Positions 25,836-34,998 of a stretch of DNA of 64,000 nucleotides are shown in pieces. A model generated the notes under the pieces. It searched no databases and was not told the DNA's origin. It worked only from the letters and a program-made list of their open reading frames with translations. The stretch is from Parvibaculum sp. GTDB lineage: Bacteria; Pseudomonadota; Alphaproteobacteria; Parvibaculales; Parvibaculaceae. Each line of letters opens with the position of its first letter. Position 1 is the stretch's first letter. The translations under genes were made by a program, and so were the position numbers. The DNA is taken from positions 2,571,532 through 2,635,531 of the forward strand of contig NZ_JAHBYN010000001.1 of the NCBI RefSeq assembly GCF_019635935.1, given 5' to 3'.

Positions 25836-26905
25836 GCCACCCAGCGGAAGTCTCATGGTTCTCGGCGCTTTGCGACGACGATTATGAATTCATGGGTGAG
25901 CACGACCCGGCGCTTGCAAGCTCGCTCGATCATTGCCGCGACATTGTCATGCGCGCGGAAGAGGGCGGTTTCGACAACATCCTCTTGCCGTCGGGTTATG
26001 CGCTCGGTATCGACAGCATCGGTTTTGCGGGCGCCGTCGCGCCGCTCCTGAAGCGCATGCAGCTTCTGGTCGCCGTCCGCTGCGGCGAGATGTGGCCACC
26101 CCAGCTCGCGCGTCAGCTCGCAACGCTGGACCACATGCTGCATGGCCGCCTCACCGTCAATATCATCTCCTCGGACCTCCCGGGCGAAGCGCTCGACAGC
26201 GCGCCGCGTTACGCGCGCACGCTCGAAGTCATGGAAATCCTGCGCACACTTCTCTCCGGTCGTCATCTGTCGCACAAGGGAGAGTTCTACAATCTGGAGC
26301 TCGATCCGCCGCGCATCGCCGGTCCGCATGATCGCCCGCCGCCCTTCTATTTCGGCGGCCTCTCGGATCACGCGCGCGACGTCGCAGCCCGCGCGGCGGA
26401 TGTCTTCCTGATGTGGCCGGATCGCATCGAGAACATCCGCGCCGTACTCGACGACATGCGCCAGCGCGCCTCCGCTCATGGCCGGACATTGCGTTTCGGC
26501 TATCGCGTTCACGTGATCGTTCGGGAGACGGAAGCCGAAGCCCGCGCCGCCGCCCGCCGCCTCATGTCGAAGCTCGACGATGCGGCAGGCGAGGCGATCC
26601 GGAAGAAGTCGCTCGACGCCACATCTTTCGGCGTTCGCCGGCAGGCCGAAATGCGCGACGAGGCCGACGATGAGGGCTTTGTCGAAGACAATCTCTGGAC
26701 GGGCATTGGCCGTGCGCGTTCGGGCTGCGGCGCGGCCATTGTCGGCGATCCCGATCAGGTCCTGAAGAAGATCGAGGCCTATCGCGCTCTCGGCCTCGAT
26801 GCGTTCATCTTTTCCGGTTATCCCCATGCGGCGGAATGTGACCTCTTTGCGCGTCATGTGCTGCCGCGGATCGATCACGCGCCGCTCTTTTCCCGTGGCG
26901 CCTGA
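25832..26905 (+). CDS. LLM-class flavin-dependent monooxygenase (SsuD-like)
   Basis: 357 residues of the bacterial luciferase-like barrel. LDHMLHGRLTVNIISSDLPGE, FYFGGLSDHARDVAARAADVFLMW and GDPDQVLKKIEAYRALGLDAFIFSGYPHAAE follow alkanesulfonate monooxygenases. These use FMNH2 and oxygen to oxidise or desulfonate a substrate, and need a separate flavin reductase, which is not seen nearby. Coupled to the aldo/keto reductase by a 4-bp overlap. Confidence 0.85.
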   Translation: MSHPAEVSWFSALCDDDYEFMGEHDPALASSLDHCRDIVMRAEEGGFDNILLPSGYALGIDSIGFAGAVAPLLKRMQLLVAVRCGEMWPPQLARQLATLDHMLHGRLTVNIISSDLPGEALDSAPRYARTLEVMEILRTLLSGRHLSHKGEFYNLELDPPRIAGPHDRPPPFYFGGLSDHARDVAARAADVFLMWPDRIENIRAVLDDMRQRASAHGRTLRFGYRVHVIVRETEAEARAAARRLMSKLDDAAGEAIRKKSLDATSFGVRRQAEMRDEADDEGFVEDNLWTGIGRARSGCGAAIVGDPDQVLKKIEAYRALGLDAFIFSGYPHAAECDLFARHVLPRIDHAPLFSRGA

Positions 26906-26925
26906 GCGTCTACACTCCGCGCCGC

Positions 26926-27100
26926 CGAAGGTGCCCCGGCCGCAAAGCCGGGGTTAAAAGGGAACGTCCGCGCATTCTCGCAATGTCAGGGCGGCTGCCC
27001 CCGCAACTGTAGGCGGCGAGCTCTCTTCTCAAGCGCCACTGGACCCGTCCGGGAAGGTAGGGGAGGGCAAGGACCCGCAAGCCAGGAAACCTGCCTCGGC
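26926..27100 (+). promoter_or_regulatory. Cobalamin riboswitch
   Basis: The region carries the conserved cobalamin-riboswitch pieces in order: AAGGTGCCCC at 26928, AAAAGGGAA at 26957, GCAACTGTAGGCGG at 27003, AGCGCCACTGGACC at 27032, GGGAAGGTAGGGGAGGG at 27051, and the B12 box GCAAGCCAGGAAACCTGCC (about 27077-27095). About 90 bp before the BtuF-like start. Binding of adenosylcobalamin should turn the transporter operon off, probably by masking the ribosome site given the short spacer. Confidence 0.92.
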
Positions 27101-27186
27101 TGTCGTCCGTCTCCGGGCCGGGGTGTGCCGGGAGGGAGCGGGTTTCCGCGCGCGGCGACATCTTTGGGATGTGACGGAGCGCGGCG

Positions 27187-28053
27187 ATGCGGAGAATTCT
27201 CGGTCTGACGTTGGTGCTGTCCTGTCTGCTGGCGGGCGCCGTTGCGCGCGCCGCCGAGGAACCGCGACCGGCGCCCAAGCGTGTTGTCTCGATCAATCTC
27301 TGTTCCGACATTCTCGCCGCAGACCTCGCTGCGCCCGGCACGCTGAAATCGGTTTTCCGCCTCGGCCGCGACCCGCATGATTCCGCCGTCGCGCATCTGC
27401 TGCAGGATGTGCCGTCAAACGACGGCCGCATCGAGGACATTCTGCATTTCGCGCCCGATCTGGTGCTGGCGCATCGCTACACCTCGCCCTTCACGCTCGA
27501 CCTGCTGCGCCGCATCGGCGTACCGGTCGTCACGGTGAAGGATGCCCGCAGCTTCGCCGACATCCGCGACAACATCGAAACGGTGGCCTCCGCCCTTGGC
27601 CGTGAGGCGGAGGGCAGGGCGCTGATCGCCCGCTTCGATGCCGAGATGGACGCCGCGCGCCGCGACGGCCCGCGCGCGCCCACCGCCATTCTCTATCAGG
27701 ATCTCGGTGGTGCAGTGACGCCCGGCAGCATTCTCGGCCGCATCCTCGCGCATACCGGTTTCCGCAATGTGATCGGCAATGAAAATCCATTCGGCCTCGT
27801 CTATCCGGGCATCGAGGATGTGATCGCGATGCGGCCCGAACTGGTCGCCATCGGCATCTACCGCCCCGGCCAGCCCTCGCAGGCAAGCGCGCTGTTGCAG
27901 CACCCCGCCCTCCGTCTTTACCGCACCCGCTACGCGCATGAGGTCGATCTACCGGCGCGCGACTGGAACTGCAGCACCCGCTACGTCACCGCCATCGCCG
28001 CCCGCCTCGCCGCGACCTATGACGGGATGTTGACGCGGGAACCCGTGCGATGA
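27187..28053 (+). CDS. Periplasmic cobalamin-binding protein, BtuF-like
   Basis: 288 residues with a signal peptide (ILGLTLVLSCLLAGAVARAA) and the class III substrate-binding fold used for B12 and iron chelates: RVVSINLCSDILAADL, APDLVLAHRYTS and TGFRNVIGNENPFG. The ligand is read as cobalamin or a corrinoid because a B12 riboswitch controls the operon. ATG follows GACGGAGCGCGGCG. The permease start overlaps its stop. Confidence 0.85.
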   Translation: MRRILGLTLVLSCLLAGAVARAAEEPRPAPKRVVSINLCSDILAADLAAPGTLKSVFRLGRDPHDSAVAHLLQDVPSNDGRIEDILHFAPDLVLAHRYTSPFTLDLLRRIGVPVVTVKDARSFADIRDNIETVASALGREAEGRALIARFDAEMDAARRDGPRAPTAILYQDLGGAVTPGSILGRILAHTGFRNVIGNENPFGLVYPGIEDVIAMRPELVAIGIYRPGQPSQASALLQHPALRLYRTRYAHEVDLPARDWNCSTRYVTAIAARLAATYDGMLTREPVR

Positions 28054-29051
28054 CCCGCTCCCTCAACGCGTGGCTCGTCAACATCTCGCTGGCCGCGCTC
28101 ACCCTCGCGCTGCTTGCGGCTTCCGTCTATGCCGGCCGCGGCGGCGAACTCCTGGCCGAAAAATTCCGCACCATGGCGGCAATCGACCGCGAACTTGCCT
28201 GGCTTGTGCTGACCGAAGTGCGCTTGCCGCGCGCGCTGCTTGGGCTGCTGGTCGGCGCGACGCTCGGCCTCACGGGCGCCGGGCTGCAAGGCCTGTTGCG
28301 CAATCCGCTGGCCGAACCCGGATTGATCGGCGCCTCCAGCGGCGCGGCGCTCGGCGCGGTGCTGGTCTTCTATTTCGGCATCGCCGCGGGCTCCGCCATG
28401 CTGGTGCCGCTCGGCGGCATCGCCGGGGCGCTGGCGGCGCTGGCGACGCTTTATCTGCTGGCCGGCCGCAACCCCTCCATCGTCACCATCATCCTCGCCG
28501 GCGTCGCGATCTCCGCCTTTTGCGGCGCGCTGACATCGCTGGCGCTCAACCTGTCGCCGAGCCCCTATGCGGCGCTCGAAATCGTCTTCTGGATGCTGGG
28601 CTCGCTGACAGACCGCAGCATGGCGCAGGTCTGGTTCGTGCTGCCCTTCATGCTCGTCGGCTGGCTGCTCGTCCTCTCCACTGCCCGCGCGCTCGACGCG
28701 CTGTCGCTGGGTGAAGATACCGCCGCGACGCTCGGCTTCGCGCGCCGCTCGGTCACGCTGCGCGCGATTGCCGGCACCGGGCTTGCGGTCGGCGCCGCCG
28801 TCTCCGTCACCGGCGTCATCGGTTTCGTTGGCCTCGTCGTGCCGCATCTGATGCGTTCGCTGGTCGGTCCCCGTCCGGCGTCATTGTTGTTGCCGAGCGC
28901 GCTTGCCGGCGCGGCGCTGGTTCTCGCCGCCGACCTGCTGGTGCGCCTGCCGACCGGCGGCCCGGAGCCGAAGCTCGGCGTCGTCACGGCCTTGATCGGC
29001 GCGCCGTTCTTTCTCTGGCTGATCCTGAAAACGCGAAGGGAGCACCCGTGA
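28050..29051 (+). CDS. Corrinoid ABC transporter permease, BtuC/FecCD family
   Basis: 333 residues with about ten hydrophobic segments; LPRALLGLLVGATLGLTGAGLQ and NPLAEPGLIGASSGAALGAV are typical of the FecCD/BtuC family, and GVIGFVGLVVPHLMR is the cytoplasmic coupling helix that docks with the ATPase. Starts as ATGA over the BtuF-like stop and ends overlapping the ATPase start, so the three are one operon. Confidence 0.92.
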   Translation: MTRSLNAWLVNISLAALTLALLAASVYAGRGGELLAEKFRTMAAIDRELAWLVLTEVRLPRALLGLLVGATLGLTGAGLQGLLRNPLAEPGLIGASSGAALGAVLVFYFGIAAGSAMLVPLGGIAGALAALATLYLLAGRNPSIVTIILAGVAISAFCGALTSLALNLSPSPYAALEIVFWMLGSLTDRSMAQVWFVLPFMLVGWLLVLSTARALDALSLGEDTAATLGFARRSVTLRAIAGTGLAVGAAVSVTGVIGFVGLVVPHLMRSLVGPRPASLLLPSALAGAALVLAADLLVRLPTGGPEPKLGVVTALIGAPFFLWLILKTRREHP

Positions 29052-29818
29052 TGCATCTTTCGCTTGCTCACATTCATGCCTCGCTCGGCGGCACGCGCGT
29101 CATCCGCGACGTTTCGCTGGAGGCGCGCGACAGCGCCTTCATCGGCCTCATCGGTCCCAACGGCGCCGGCAAGACGACGCTGGTGCGCGCCATTGCGGCG
29201 CTGATCCCGCATGAGGGAACGATCGAACTCGACGGGCAGGTTGTCGCCGCAATGGAGCCGCGCGCCCGCGCCCGCGCCATCGCCTATCTGGCGCAAGGAG
29301 CGGGCAGCCACTGGCCGCTCGAAGTCTCGCGCCTCGTCGCGCTCGGCCGCCTGCCGCATCTGGCGCCCTTCCGTGCACCCGCGCCGGAAGACGAAGCGGC
29401 CATCGCACGCGCCATGGATCTCGCCGATGTCGGGAATTTTCGCGGCCGCGACGTGCTGACGCTGTCGGGCGGCGAGCGCGCCCGCGTGCTGCTCGCCCGC
29501 GCGCTGGCCGTCGAGGCGCCGCTCCTGCTGGTCGACGAACCTGTCGCCTCGCTCGATCCCTATCACCAGCTCGGCATCATGGAAGTGCTGCGCACTTACG
29601 CGAGCGCCGGCCGCACGGTGATCGCCGTGCTGCACGACCTCTCGCTCGCCGCGCGCTATTGCGACCGGCTGGTGCTGCTCGATGAAGGTGTGGTGAAAGC
29701 CGACGGGCGCCCGGAGGATGTCCTGACGCCCGAAAATCTCAAAGCGGTTTACCGCATCCGTGCCATCATCGGCGGCGAGGGTGAGCGTTTCGTGATGCCG
29801 CTCGCCCGTACCGAGTGA
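29051..29818 (+). CDS. Corrinoid ABC transporter ATPase, BtuD-like
   Basis: 255 residues. Walker A GPNGAGKTTL, ABC signature LSGGERARV, Walker B LLLVDEP and switch His in VLHDLSL are all present. It energises corrinoid import with the permease. ATG 29051 shares the A of the permease TGA (a GTG three bases earlier is possible). The stop is immediately followed, with no spacer, by the stop of the convergent diiron gene. Confidence 0.93.
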   Translation: MHLSLAHIHASLGGTRVIRDVSLEARDSAFIGLIGPNGAGKTTLVRAIAALIPHEGTIELDGQVVAAMEPRARARAIAYLAQGAGSHWPLEVSRLVALGRLPHLAPFRAPAPEDEAAIARAMDLADVGNFRGRDVLTLSGGERARVLLARALAVEAPLLLVDEPVASLDPYHQLGIMEVLRTYASAGRTVIAVLHDLSLAARYCDRLVLLDEGVVKADGRPEDVLTPENLKAVYRIRAIIGGEGERFVMPLARTE

Positions 29819-30943
29819 TCACTCCGCCGCGCTCGCCGCGCGCCCGGCGCCGGAAAAATTGATCCGCTTCAGATATTCGATGCCGTCCTCGGCAATCGCA
29901 TCGCCCACCATTTCGTCGCCCTCGCGGCGAAGCTCGTCCATGTCGACATAGGTCGCATAAAAGGCCTTGGTGCGGTCGGTGATGATGCCGGCTTTCAGAA
30001 GCGTCTTGATCAGCACCCGGAAAATGTTCGTCTGGTTCGACATCGCCTTGCGCCGCTTGTCGTCGGTGCGGCTTTTCACGACCTCATGCAGCACCTCCTC
30101 CCAGTCGAGGTTGAACTGCGCATAGATCACTTTCTTCTGTTCCGGGTTGGCGAGGTTGAACAGGAGCGTCTGGAAACATTCCGCCGCCCAGTCCTCGATC
30201 GTGTTGCGCTCGGCTTCCGTCAGGTGCGGCACGGTGCGGTCGGCCCAGATCTTGCCGAACTTGTGGTGGAAAGCCTCGTCCGTCATCACAAGCTGGCAAA
30301 GATGCCTGAGCACCGGATCGTTGGAATAGGAATAGAGCGAGGCGAAGGCGCCCATCGCGAGGCCCTCGACCAGCATCTGCATGCCGACGATCTTCTTGTA
30401 GACCTCCGGCGCGTTGACCATCTCGGTCAGGAGATTGCCGAGCGTCGGTCCCACCGGCAGCGGCGAGCCCCAGCGCGCCTGGATGTATTTCGAAAAGCCG
30501 GTCACATGCCGCGCCTCTTCGCGCGTCTGGTTGGCGGCATATTCCTGCGCGCCGGGATCCTTCAGGATGTGGCAGAGGCTCGCCGACAGCGCCAGCGCGC
30601 CCGCCTCGCCATGCAGGATCGACGACAGCATCCAGCGCGCGCTTTCGTTCGACAGCGCGATCTTCTGTTCGTCTGAAAGCCGGTCGGCGATCGGCGTCTG
30701 TAGTTCGAGCACGAACTCCATCGGCACGACCGTCTGCGTCTTCATGTCGAAGGGTGCCGAGAAGTCGATATATTTCGTGTCGAGCGGATCCCAGAAATGG
30801 TCGTGGGTCGCCGAAATGATCTTGTCGAAGGCGGTGGAGCGCTGGCCGTAGCGCTCGACTTCCATCATCGCCGGAAAGTCGTCGGGCGCGACGGCGTTAT
30901 AGGCGCTGTCCTTGGTGATGTCGGTCGAAACGCGTGTCGTCAT
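29819..30943 (-). CDS. Diiron ferritin-like oxygenase-type protein, substrate unknown
   Basis: 374 residues, mostly helical. Four carboxylate/His clusters fit a carboxylate-bridged diiron centre: HGEAGAL (near residue 111), REEARH (near 140), LVEGLAMG (near 180) and DEAFHHKF (near 212). The E-x2-H pairs are the signature of ferritin-like oxygenases and hydroxylases. It is longer than ferritins and has no obvious partner; it may be an N-oxygenase or hydroxylase, but I cannot name the substrate. Ends exactly adjacent to the convergent ABC ATPase gene. No reductase is seen nearby. Confidence 0.65.
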   Translation of the reverse strand: MTTRVSTDITKDSAYNAVAPDDFPAMMEVERYGQRSTAFDKIISATHDHFWDPLDTKYIDFSAPFDMKTQTVVPMEFVLELQTPIADRLSDEQKIALSNESARWMLSSILHGEAGALALSASLCHILKDPGAQEYAANQTREEARHVTGFSKYIQARWGSPLPVGPTLGNLLTEMVNAPEVYKKIVGMQMLVEGLAMGAFASLYSYSNDPVLRHLCQLVMTDEAFHHKFGKIWADRTVPHLTEAERNTIEDWAAECFQTLLFNLANPEQKKVIYAQFNLDWEEVLHEVVKSRTDDKRRKAMSNQTNIFRVLIKTLLKAGIITDRTKAFYATYVDMDELRREGDEMVGDAIAEDGIEYLKRINFSGAGRAASAAE

Positions 30944-31117
30944 GGCGCGGGCCTCCTCAAGGTGCCGCCGGCTTCCTCCCGAAAGACCGGTTCGTTACAG
31001 ACAATACCGTAAATAGGCGCGAAAGGGGAATGATCCAGATGGACCATGGCTGACGCTGATCCGCCGCCGCCTGCCCGCCGTATCTATATGTAATCCCTTC
31101 TGTTTTGGCTTTTGTCC

Positions 31118-32563
31118 ATGGTCACTCCGAAATCCGGCCCCAAGCCCGCCATCGTCTGGTTCCGTCGCGATCTGCGGCTGGCCGACAATCCGGCGCTGGC
31201 CGCTGCCGCGCGGAGCGGGGCGGTCGTGCCGGTCTTCATCCTCGACCCGGCGGACATGCCGGGCGGCGCTTCGGCCTGGTGGCTCCACGGCAGTCTGGCG
31301 GCGCTTGCGGCCGATCTCGCCCGTCTCGGTGCGCCGCTGGTCCTGCGCCGCGGCGACCCGGCGCGCCTGATCCCCGCCATCGCGCGCGAGGCGGGCGCCC
31401 GCGCCGTCTTCTGGAACCGCCTCTACGACCCCGCCATCATCGCCCGCGACAAGGCGTTGAAGGCCTCGCTCGCCGCCGATGATTTCGAGGTCGAAAGCTT
31501 CGCCGCATCGCTGCTCGCTGAGCCCTGGGAAGTCCGCACCGGCGGCGGTACGCCCTTCAAGGTCTTCACGCCGTTCTGGCGCGCATTGTCGGCCCGCGCG
31601 CCCTTGCCTGCGCCGCTGCCCGCGCCGAAGCGGCTGACGGGCCTCGCCGGTATCGCCTCCGAAAATCTCGACACATGGAACCTGCGCCCTGCGCGGCCCG
31701 ATTGGGCAGGCGGCCTGCGCGCCGCATGGACCCCCGGCGAAAAATCGGCGGCCAAGCGGCTGGCCGCATTTCTCGACGGTACGGTTCGCGCTTACGGCGC
31801 GGCGCGCAACATCCCCGCCATCGACGCCACCTCGCGCCTCTCGCCGCATCTCCATTGGGGCGAAATCTCGCCGCGCCAGATCGGGTCATCCGCCGAAGCC
31901 GCCGCCATCGCACATCCCGAGGCCGCGTCCGGCGTTGCCGCCTTCCTGCGCGAGCTCGGCTGGCGCGACTTCGCCCATCATCTGACTTTCCATTGGCCGG
32001 AGATCACCACCGAGAACTGGAAGAGCGAATTCGACGCCTTCCCCTGGGCCGGTGACGAAGCCGCCTTCCGCCGCTGGACGCGCGGCGAAACCGGCTACCC
32101 GATCGTCGATGCCGGCATGCGCGAGCTCTGGACGACCGGCTTCATGCACAATCGCGTCCGCATGATCGCCGCTTCCTTTCTCGTCAAGCATCTGCTGGTC
32201 GACTGGCGGCGCGGTGCGGCGTGGTTCGAGGACACGCTGGTCGATGCCGACCTCGCGGTCAATCGCACGAGCTGGCAATGGGTCGCGGGATCGGGCGCCG
32301 ATGCCGCGCCTTATTTCCGCATCTTCAATCCGGTGCTGCAGGGTGAGAAATTCGATCCCGAAGGCGCCTATGTTCGCGCGCATCTGCCGGAACTTGCGGC
32401 GCTCGACGCGCGCTACATCCACAAGCCTTGGGCTGCGCCGTCCGAAGCATTGGCGAAGGCAGGTATTGCGCTTGGCAGCAACTATCCGCATCCAATGGTC
32501 GATCACGCGAAGGCCCGTGCCCGCGCGCTTGCCGCCTACGCGGAAATCAGGCAGTCCGGTTGA
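31118..32563 (+). CDS. phr: Deoxyribodipyrimidine photolyase (class I)
   Basis: 481 residues. The N-terminal antenna domain begins IVWFRRDLRLADNPAL; the FAD domain has the diagnostic ELGWRDFAHHLTFHWPE, GYPIVDAGMRELWTTGFMHNRVRM and WVAGSGADAAPYFRIFNP. It repairs UV-induced pyrimidine dimers with blue light. Start at ATG 31118; a TTG two codons earlier is also possible. The 3' end overlaps the convergent SDR gene by 17 bp. Confidence 0.94.
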   Translation: MVTPKSGPKPAIVWFRRDLRLADNPALAAAARSGAVVPVFILDPADMPGGASAWWLHGSLAALAADLARLGAPLVLRRGDPARLIPAIAREAGARAVFWNRLYDPAIIARDKALKASLAADDFEVESFAASLLAEPWEVRTGGGTPFKVFTPFWRALSARAPLPAPLPAPKRLTGLAGIASENLDTWNLRPARPDWAGGLRAAWTPGEKSAAKRLAAFLDGTVRAYGAARNIPAIDATSRLSPHLHWGEISPRQIGSSAEAAAIAHPEAASGVAAFLRELGWRDFAHHLTFHWPEITTENWKSEFDAFPWAGDEAAFRRWTRGETGYPIVDAGMRELWTTGFMHNRVRMIAASFLVKHLLVDWRRGAAWFEDTLVDADLAVNRTSWQWVAGSGADAAPYFRIFNPVLQGEKFDPEGAYVRAHLPELAALDARYIHKPWAAPSEALAKAGIALGSNYPHPMVDHAKARARALAAYAEIRQSG

Positions 32564-33338
32564 TCGCCTGCCTTGATTTTTCCTTCGGCACGGTCAGCCG
32601 CGTCAGCGCCAGCGACAGCCGGTAGGGCAGCATCTGCAACAGCCGCAGCAGCAGCGAGAAGCGCCGCGGAAATGTAATCTCGAAGCGGCTGGAATGCAGC
32701 CCGCGATAAAAAGCCTCCGCCGCGTCCGCCGTTTCCATCAGAAACGGCATCGGAAATTCGTTCTTGTCGGTCAGCGGCGTTCGGACGAAACCCGGATTGA
32801 CGATCTGCACCGCGATGCCGTGCCGCGCGAGGTCGGGCCGCAGCGCTTCGGCCATGTTGATCAGCGCCGCCTTGCTCGCGCCATAGACCGCCGATGTGGG
32901 CAGCCCGAAATAGCCGGCAAGCGAGGCGACCATCGCAATCCGCCCTGTCCCGCGCCGCATCATGCCGGGCAGCACCGCTTCGAGCGAATTGACCGTGCCC
33001 ATGAAGTTGAGTTCGAAAAGCGGCCGCGCCTTCGCCGCTGTCAGCTCGGCGCCCATCAGCGCTTGGTAGGTCCCGGCGCAGAACACCGCGATGCCGATCG
33101 GACCCAGCGTTTCCTCGATCCGCGTCACCGCCGCTTTCAGGCTTGCCGCGTCGGTCGTGTCGGCGGCAACCGGCACGACCAGACCGTCCGCCTCGCGCGC
33201 CAGCGCTTCGAGTTCGCCGGCCCGCCGCGCCGTCGCCGCCACGCGATAGCCCGCCTTCGCCATTCTCAGCGCCAGCGCCCGGCCGATGCCGGAGCTCGCA
33301 CCGGTGATCCACACCACGTCCTTGATCGTTCCGTTCAT
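32547..33338 (-). CDS. Short-chain dehydrogenase/reductase (SDR)
   Basis: 263 residues. TGASSGIG at residue 12, Ser in MVASLAGYFG, Tyr/Lys in YGASKAAL and the following NPGFVRTPLTDK mark an SDR of the oxidoreductase type. The C-terminal RRFSLLLRLLQMLPYRLSLALTRL may lie on the membrane surface. Its ATG overlaps the TGA of the upstream DUF6134-type gene (ATGA), so they are one unit. Confidence 0.85.
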   Translation of the reverse strand: MNGTIKDVVWITGASSGIGRALALRMAKAGYRVAATARRAGELEALAREADGLVVPVAADTTDAASLKAAVTRIEETLGPIGIAVFCAGTYQALMGAELTAAKARPLFELNFMGTVNSLEAVLPGMMRRGTGRIAMVASLAGYFGLPTSAVYGASKAALINMAEALRPDLARHGIAVQIVNPGFVRTPLTDKNEFPMPFLMETADAAEAFYRGLHSSRFEITFPRRFSLLLRLLQMLPYRLSLALTRLTVPKEKSRQAINRTA

Positions 33339-34069
33339 CGCGCCGCGACCTTCTGCACCAGCGCCCGGTCGAGCCGCTCGACCGTGTAGTCGACCTCCTC
33401 GCCCCGCGCCATGAAAGCGACGTTCAGCCATTCGTTCTCAAGCGAATAGAGCAGGCGAAGTTTCAAATCGCCCGTCATCTCGTATTCCCGCGCCGTCACC
33501 GCCGTGCCGCCAAGCGCAACCTCGCGCGTCGCCACCGGCGTCACCGTCACATCGACGATCCGGCCGCGTTGCGTGTCGAGAAGCTGTGTCTGCGTCAATG
33601 TCTCGGGGTTCCAGTAGCTGGTGGGGATGATGCCGGCCGGCGCGGTGAAGCTGCCATGGGCCGAACTTGTGACGGCGAGCCCGTCGTCGCTCGCCCGCGC
33701 GCTCACCGTGTATTTGCGCCCGTCATCGTTTGTTTCCGTATCGAGCGACACGAGCTTTCCGTCCCGCCACACTTCGCGGTTGCGGTGTTCGTAGCGGAAC
33801 AGCGTCAGCGGACCGAAGGTCACGGCGAGTTTGATCTCGATGTCGACGATCAGCGCATCGTCCGCCTGCGTAAAGGAAAGGCTGTGCGTGCCGATGGGCG
33901 ATCCCCCGCGCTCGACGCGGAACGCCAGCGCGGGGGCCTGTGCCGGATCGGGGGAAGATGCCGGCAACGCCGCGCCCGCGCCGAGCCCGGGGGCAAGCAA
34001 CAACAATGTGAGAGCCGCAACTTTCAGGACAGGCAATGTCACAACCGAGGGGCCTTTCGAGGGTGTCAC
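33335..34069 (-). CDS. Secreted DUF6134-like protein
   Basis: 244 residues with a hydrophobic signal (TLPVLKVAALTLLLLAPGLGAGAA). The mature region reads as a single beta-rich domain: FRVERGGSPIGTHSLSF, RYEHRNREVWRDGKLVSLDT, PTSYWNPETL and TQLLDTQRGRIV follow what I recall of DUF6134, uncharacterised exported proteins. The GTG at 34069 was taken as start; another GTG at 34042 fits the signal peptide equally well. Translationally coupled to the SDR gene. Confidence 0.65.
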   Translation of the reverse strand: MTPSKGPSVVTLPVLKVAALTLLLLAPGLGAGAALPASSPDPAQAPALAFRVERGGSPIGTHSLSFTQADDALIVDIEIKLAVTFGPLTLFRYEHRNREVWRDGKLVSLDTETNDDGRKYTVSARASDDGLAVTSSAHGSFTAPAGIIPTSYWNPETLTQTQLLDTQRGRIVDVTVTPVATREVALGGTAVTAREYEMTGDLKLRLLYSLENEWLNVAFMARGEEVDYTVERLDRALVQKVAAR

Positions 34070-34135
34070 GCCGGTTCCGTTCCGGCTCTCACCCCTTTGC
34101 TACGGCCCTCGGTCCTGCCCGGATCACCCTTGGGA

Positions 34136-34906
34136 TCACGCTTTGCGCATCGCCGCGAAATGCGCCTGCATCGCCAGGCTCGCCGCCACCGTCGCATTGA
34201 GCGATTCGACCGCCCCCGTGGTCGGGATCGACAGCCGCCGCGCCTCCAGCCCCGCCGGCAGGCCAAGCCCTTCCTCGCCCAGCACCAGTCTGATGTCGCG
34301 GGGCCATTTATAGTCCTCGATGGCCTCGCCCCCGCCGTCCAGCGCCGCCAGCGCCCCCTTTGCGTCGTTGAGCGCGTTCCAGCCCGGGCCTTTGAGGAAC
34401 TGCAGCTCGAATTGTGCATTGGCGGCGGCGCGCAATGCCTTCGGATGAAACGGATGCGCGGCCGCCTCCATCAGCACCACCCGTTTGGCGCCGAAGGCGG
34501 CGGCGCTGCGCAGCACGGCGCCGAGATTGGCGGGGTCCCCGAGCGCGCAGACGAGTTCGAGCCCCTTCGGCGGCTTTGAAAAATCGGCCGCCGCCATCGC
34601 CGGCACCCGCCCCACCAGCAGCGGAAATCCGGTGCCGTTGACGTCCAGCGTCTCGAACAGCGCCCGCGACAGCACGAAGCGCTCGAGTGCCGTCGGCGGT
34701 TTCAGCGCCGCGATGTCCTTGTCGTGCAGCGCCAGCACGGCGCTGAACGGTGCGGCGTGCCGCTTCAGCGCTTCGGGAACCGTCTTGCGACCGGCCAGCA
34801 GAAAAGCGCCATGCTTCTTGATGCCGCGCGTCTCGCCAAGCGCCATCCACAGCTTGGCGCGCGCATTCTGCGGGCTTTCGATGAGGCGCGAGCCGCCGCC
34901 GGTCAT
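34136..34906 (-). CDS. SpoU/TrmH-family RNA 2'-O-methyltransferase
   Basis: 256 residues. The SPOUT knot motifs are present: ELVCALGDPANLGAVLRSAAAFG (motif 1), LVLGEEGLGLP (motif 2) and IPTTGAVESLNATVAASLAM (motif 3). It methylates a ribose in rRNA or tRNA; the exact position is unknown. ATG 34906 follows AAGGACC. Upstream residues in the same frame lack a site and were excluded. Divergent from the YhhN gene. Confidence 0.87.
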   Translation of the reverse strand: MTGGGSRLIESPQNARAKLWMALGETRGIKKHGAFLLAGRKTVPEALKRHAAPFSAVLALHDKDIAALKPPTALERFVLSRALFETLDVNGTGFPLLVGRVPAMAAADFSKPPKGLELVCALGDPANLGAVLRSAAAFGAKRVVLMEAAAHPFHPKALRAAANAQFELQFLKGPGWNALNDAKGALAALDGGGEAIEDYKWPRDIRLVLGEEGLGLPAGLEARRLSIPTTGAVESLNATVAASLAMQAHFAAMRKA

Positions 34907-34998
34907 ATTTGGTCCTTGTGAAGAAGCGCGAGCATCGCCGATCATGGGCGAACGAGGGAAACGCCGATCATAGGCGGATAAAAAGCGGGGGACAAAAA

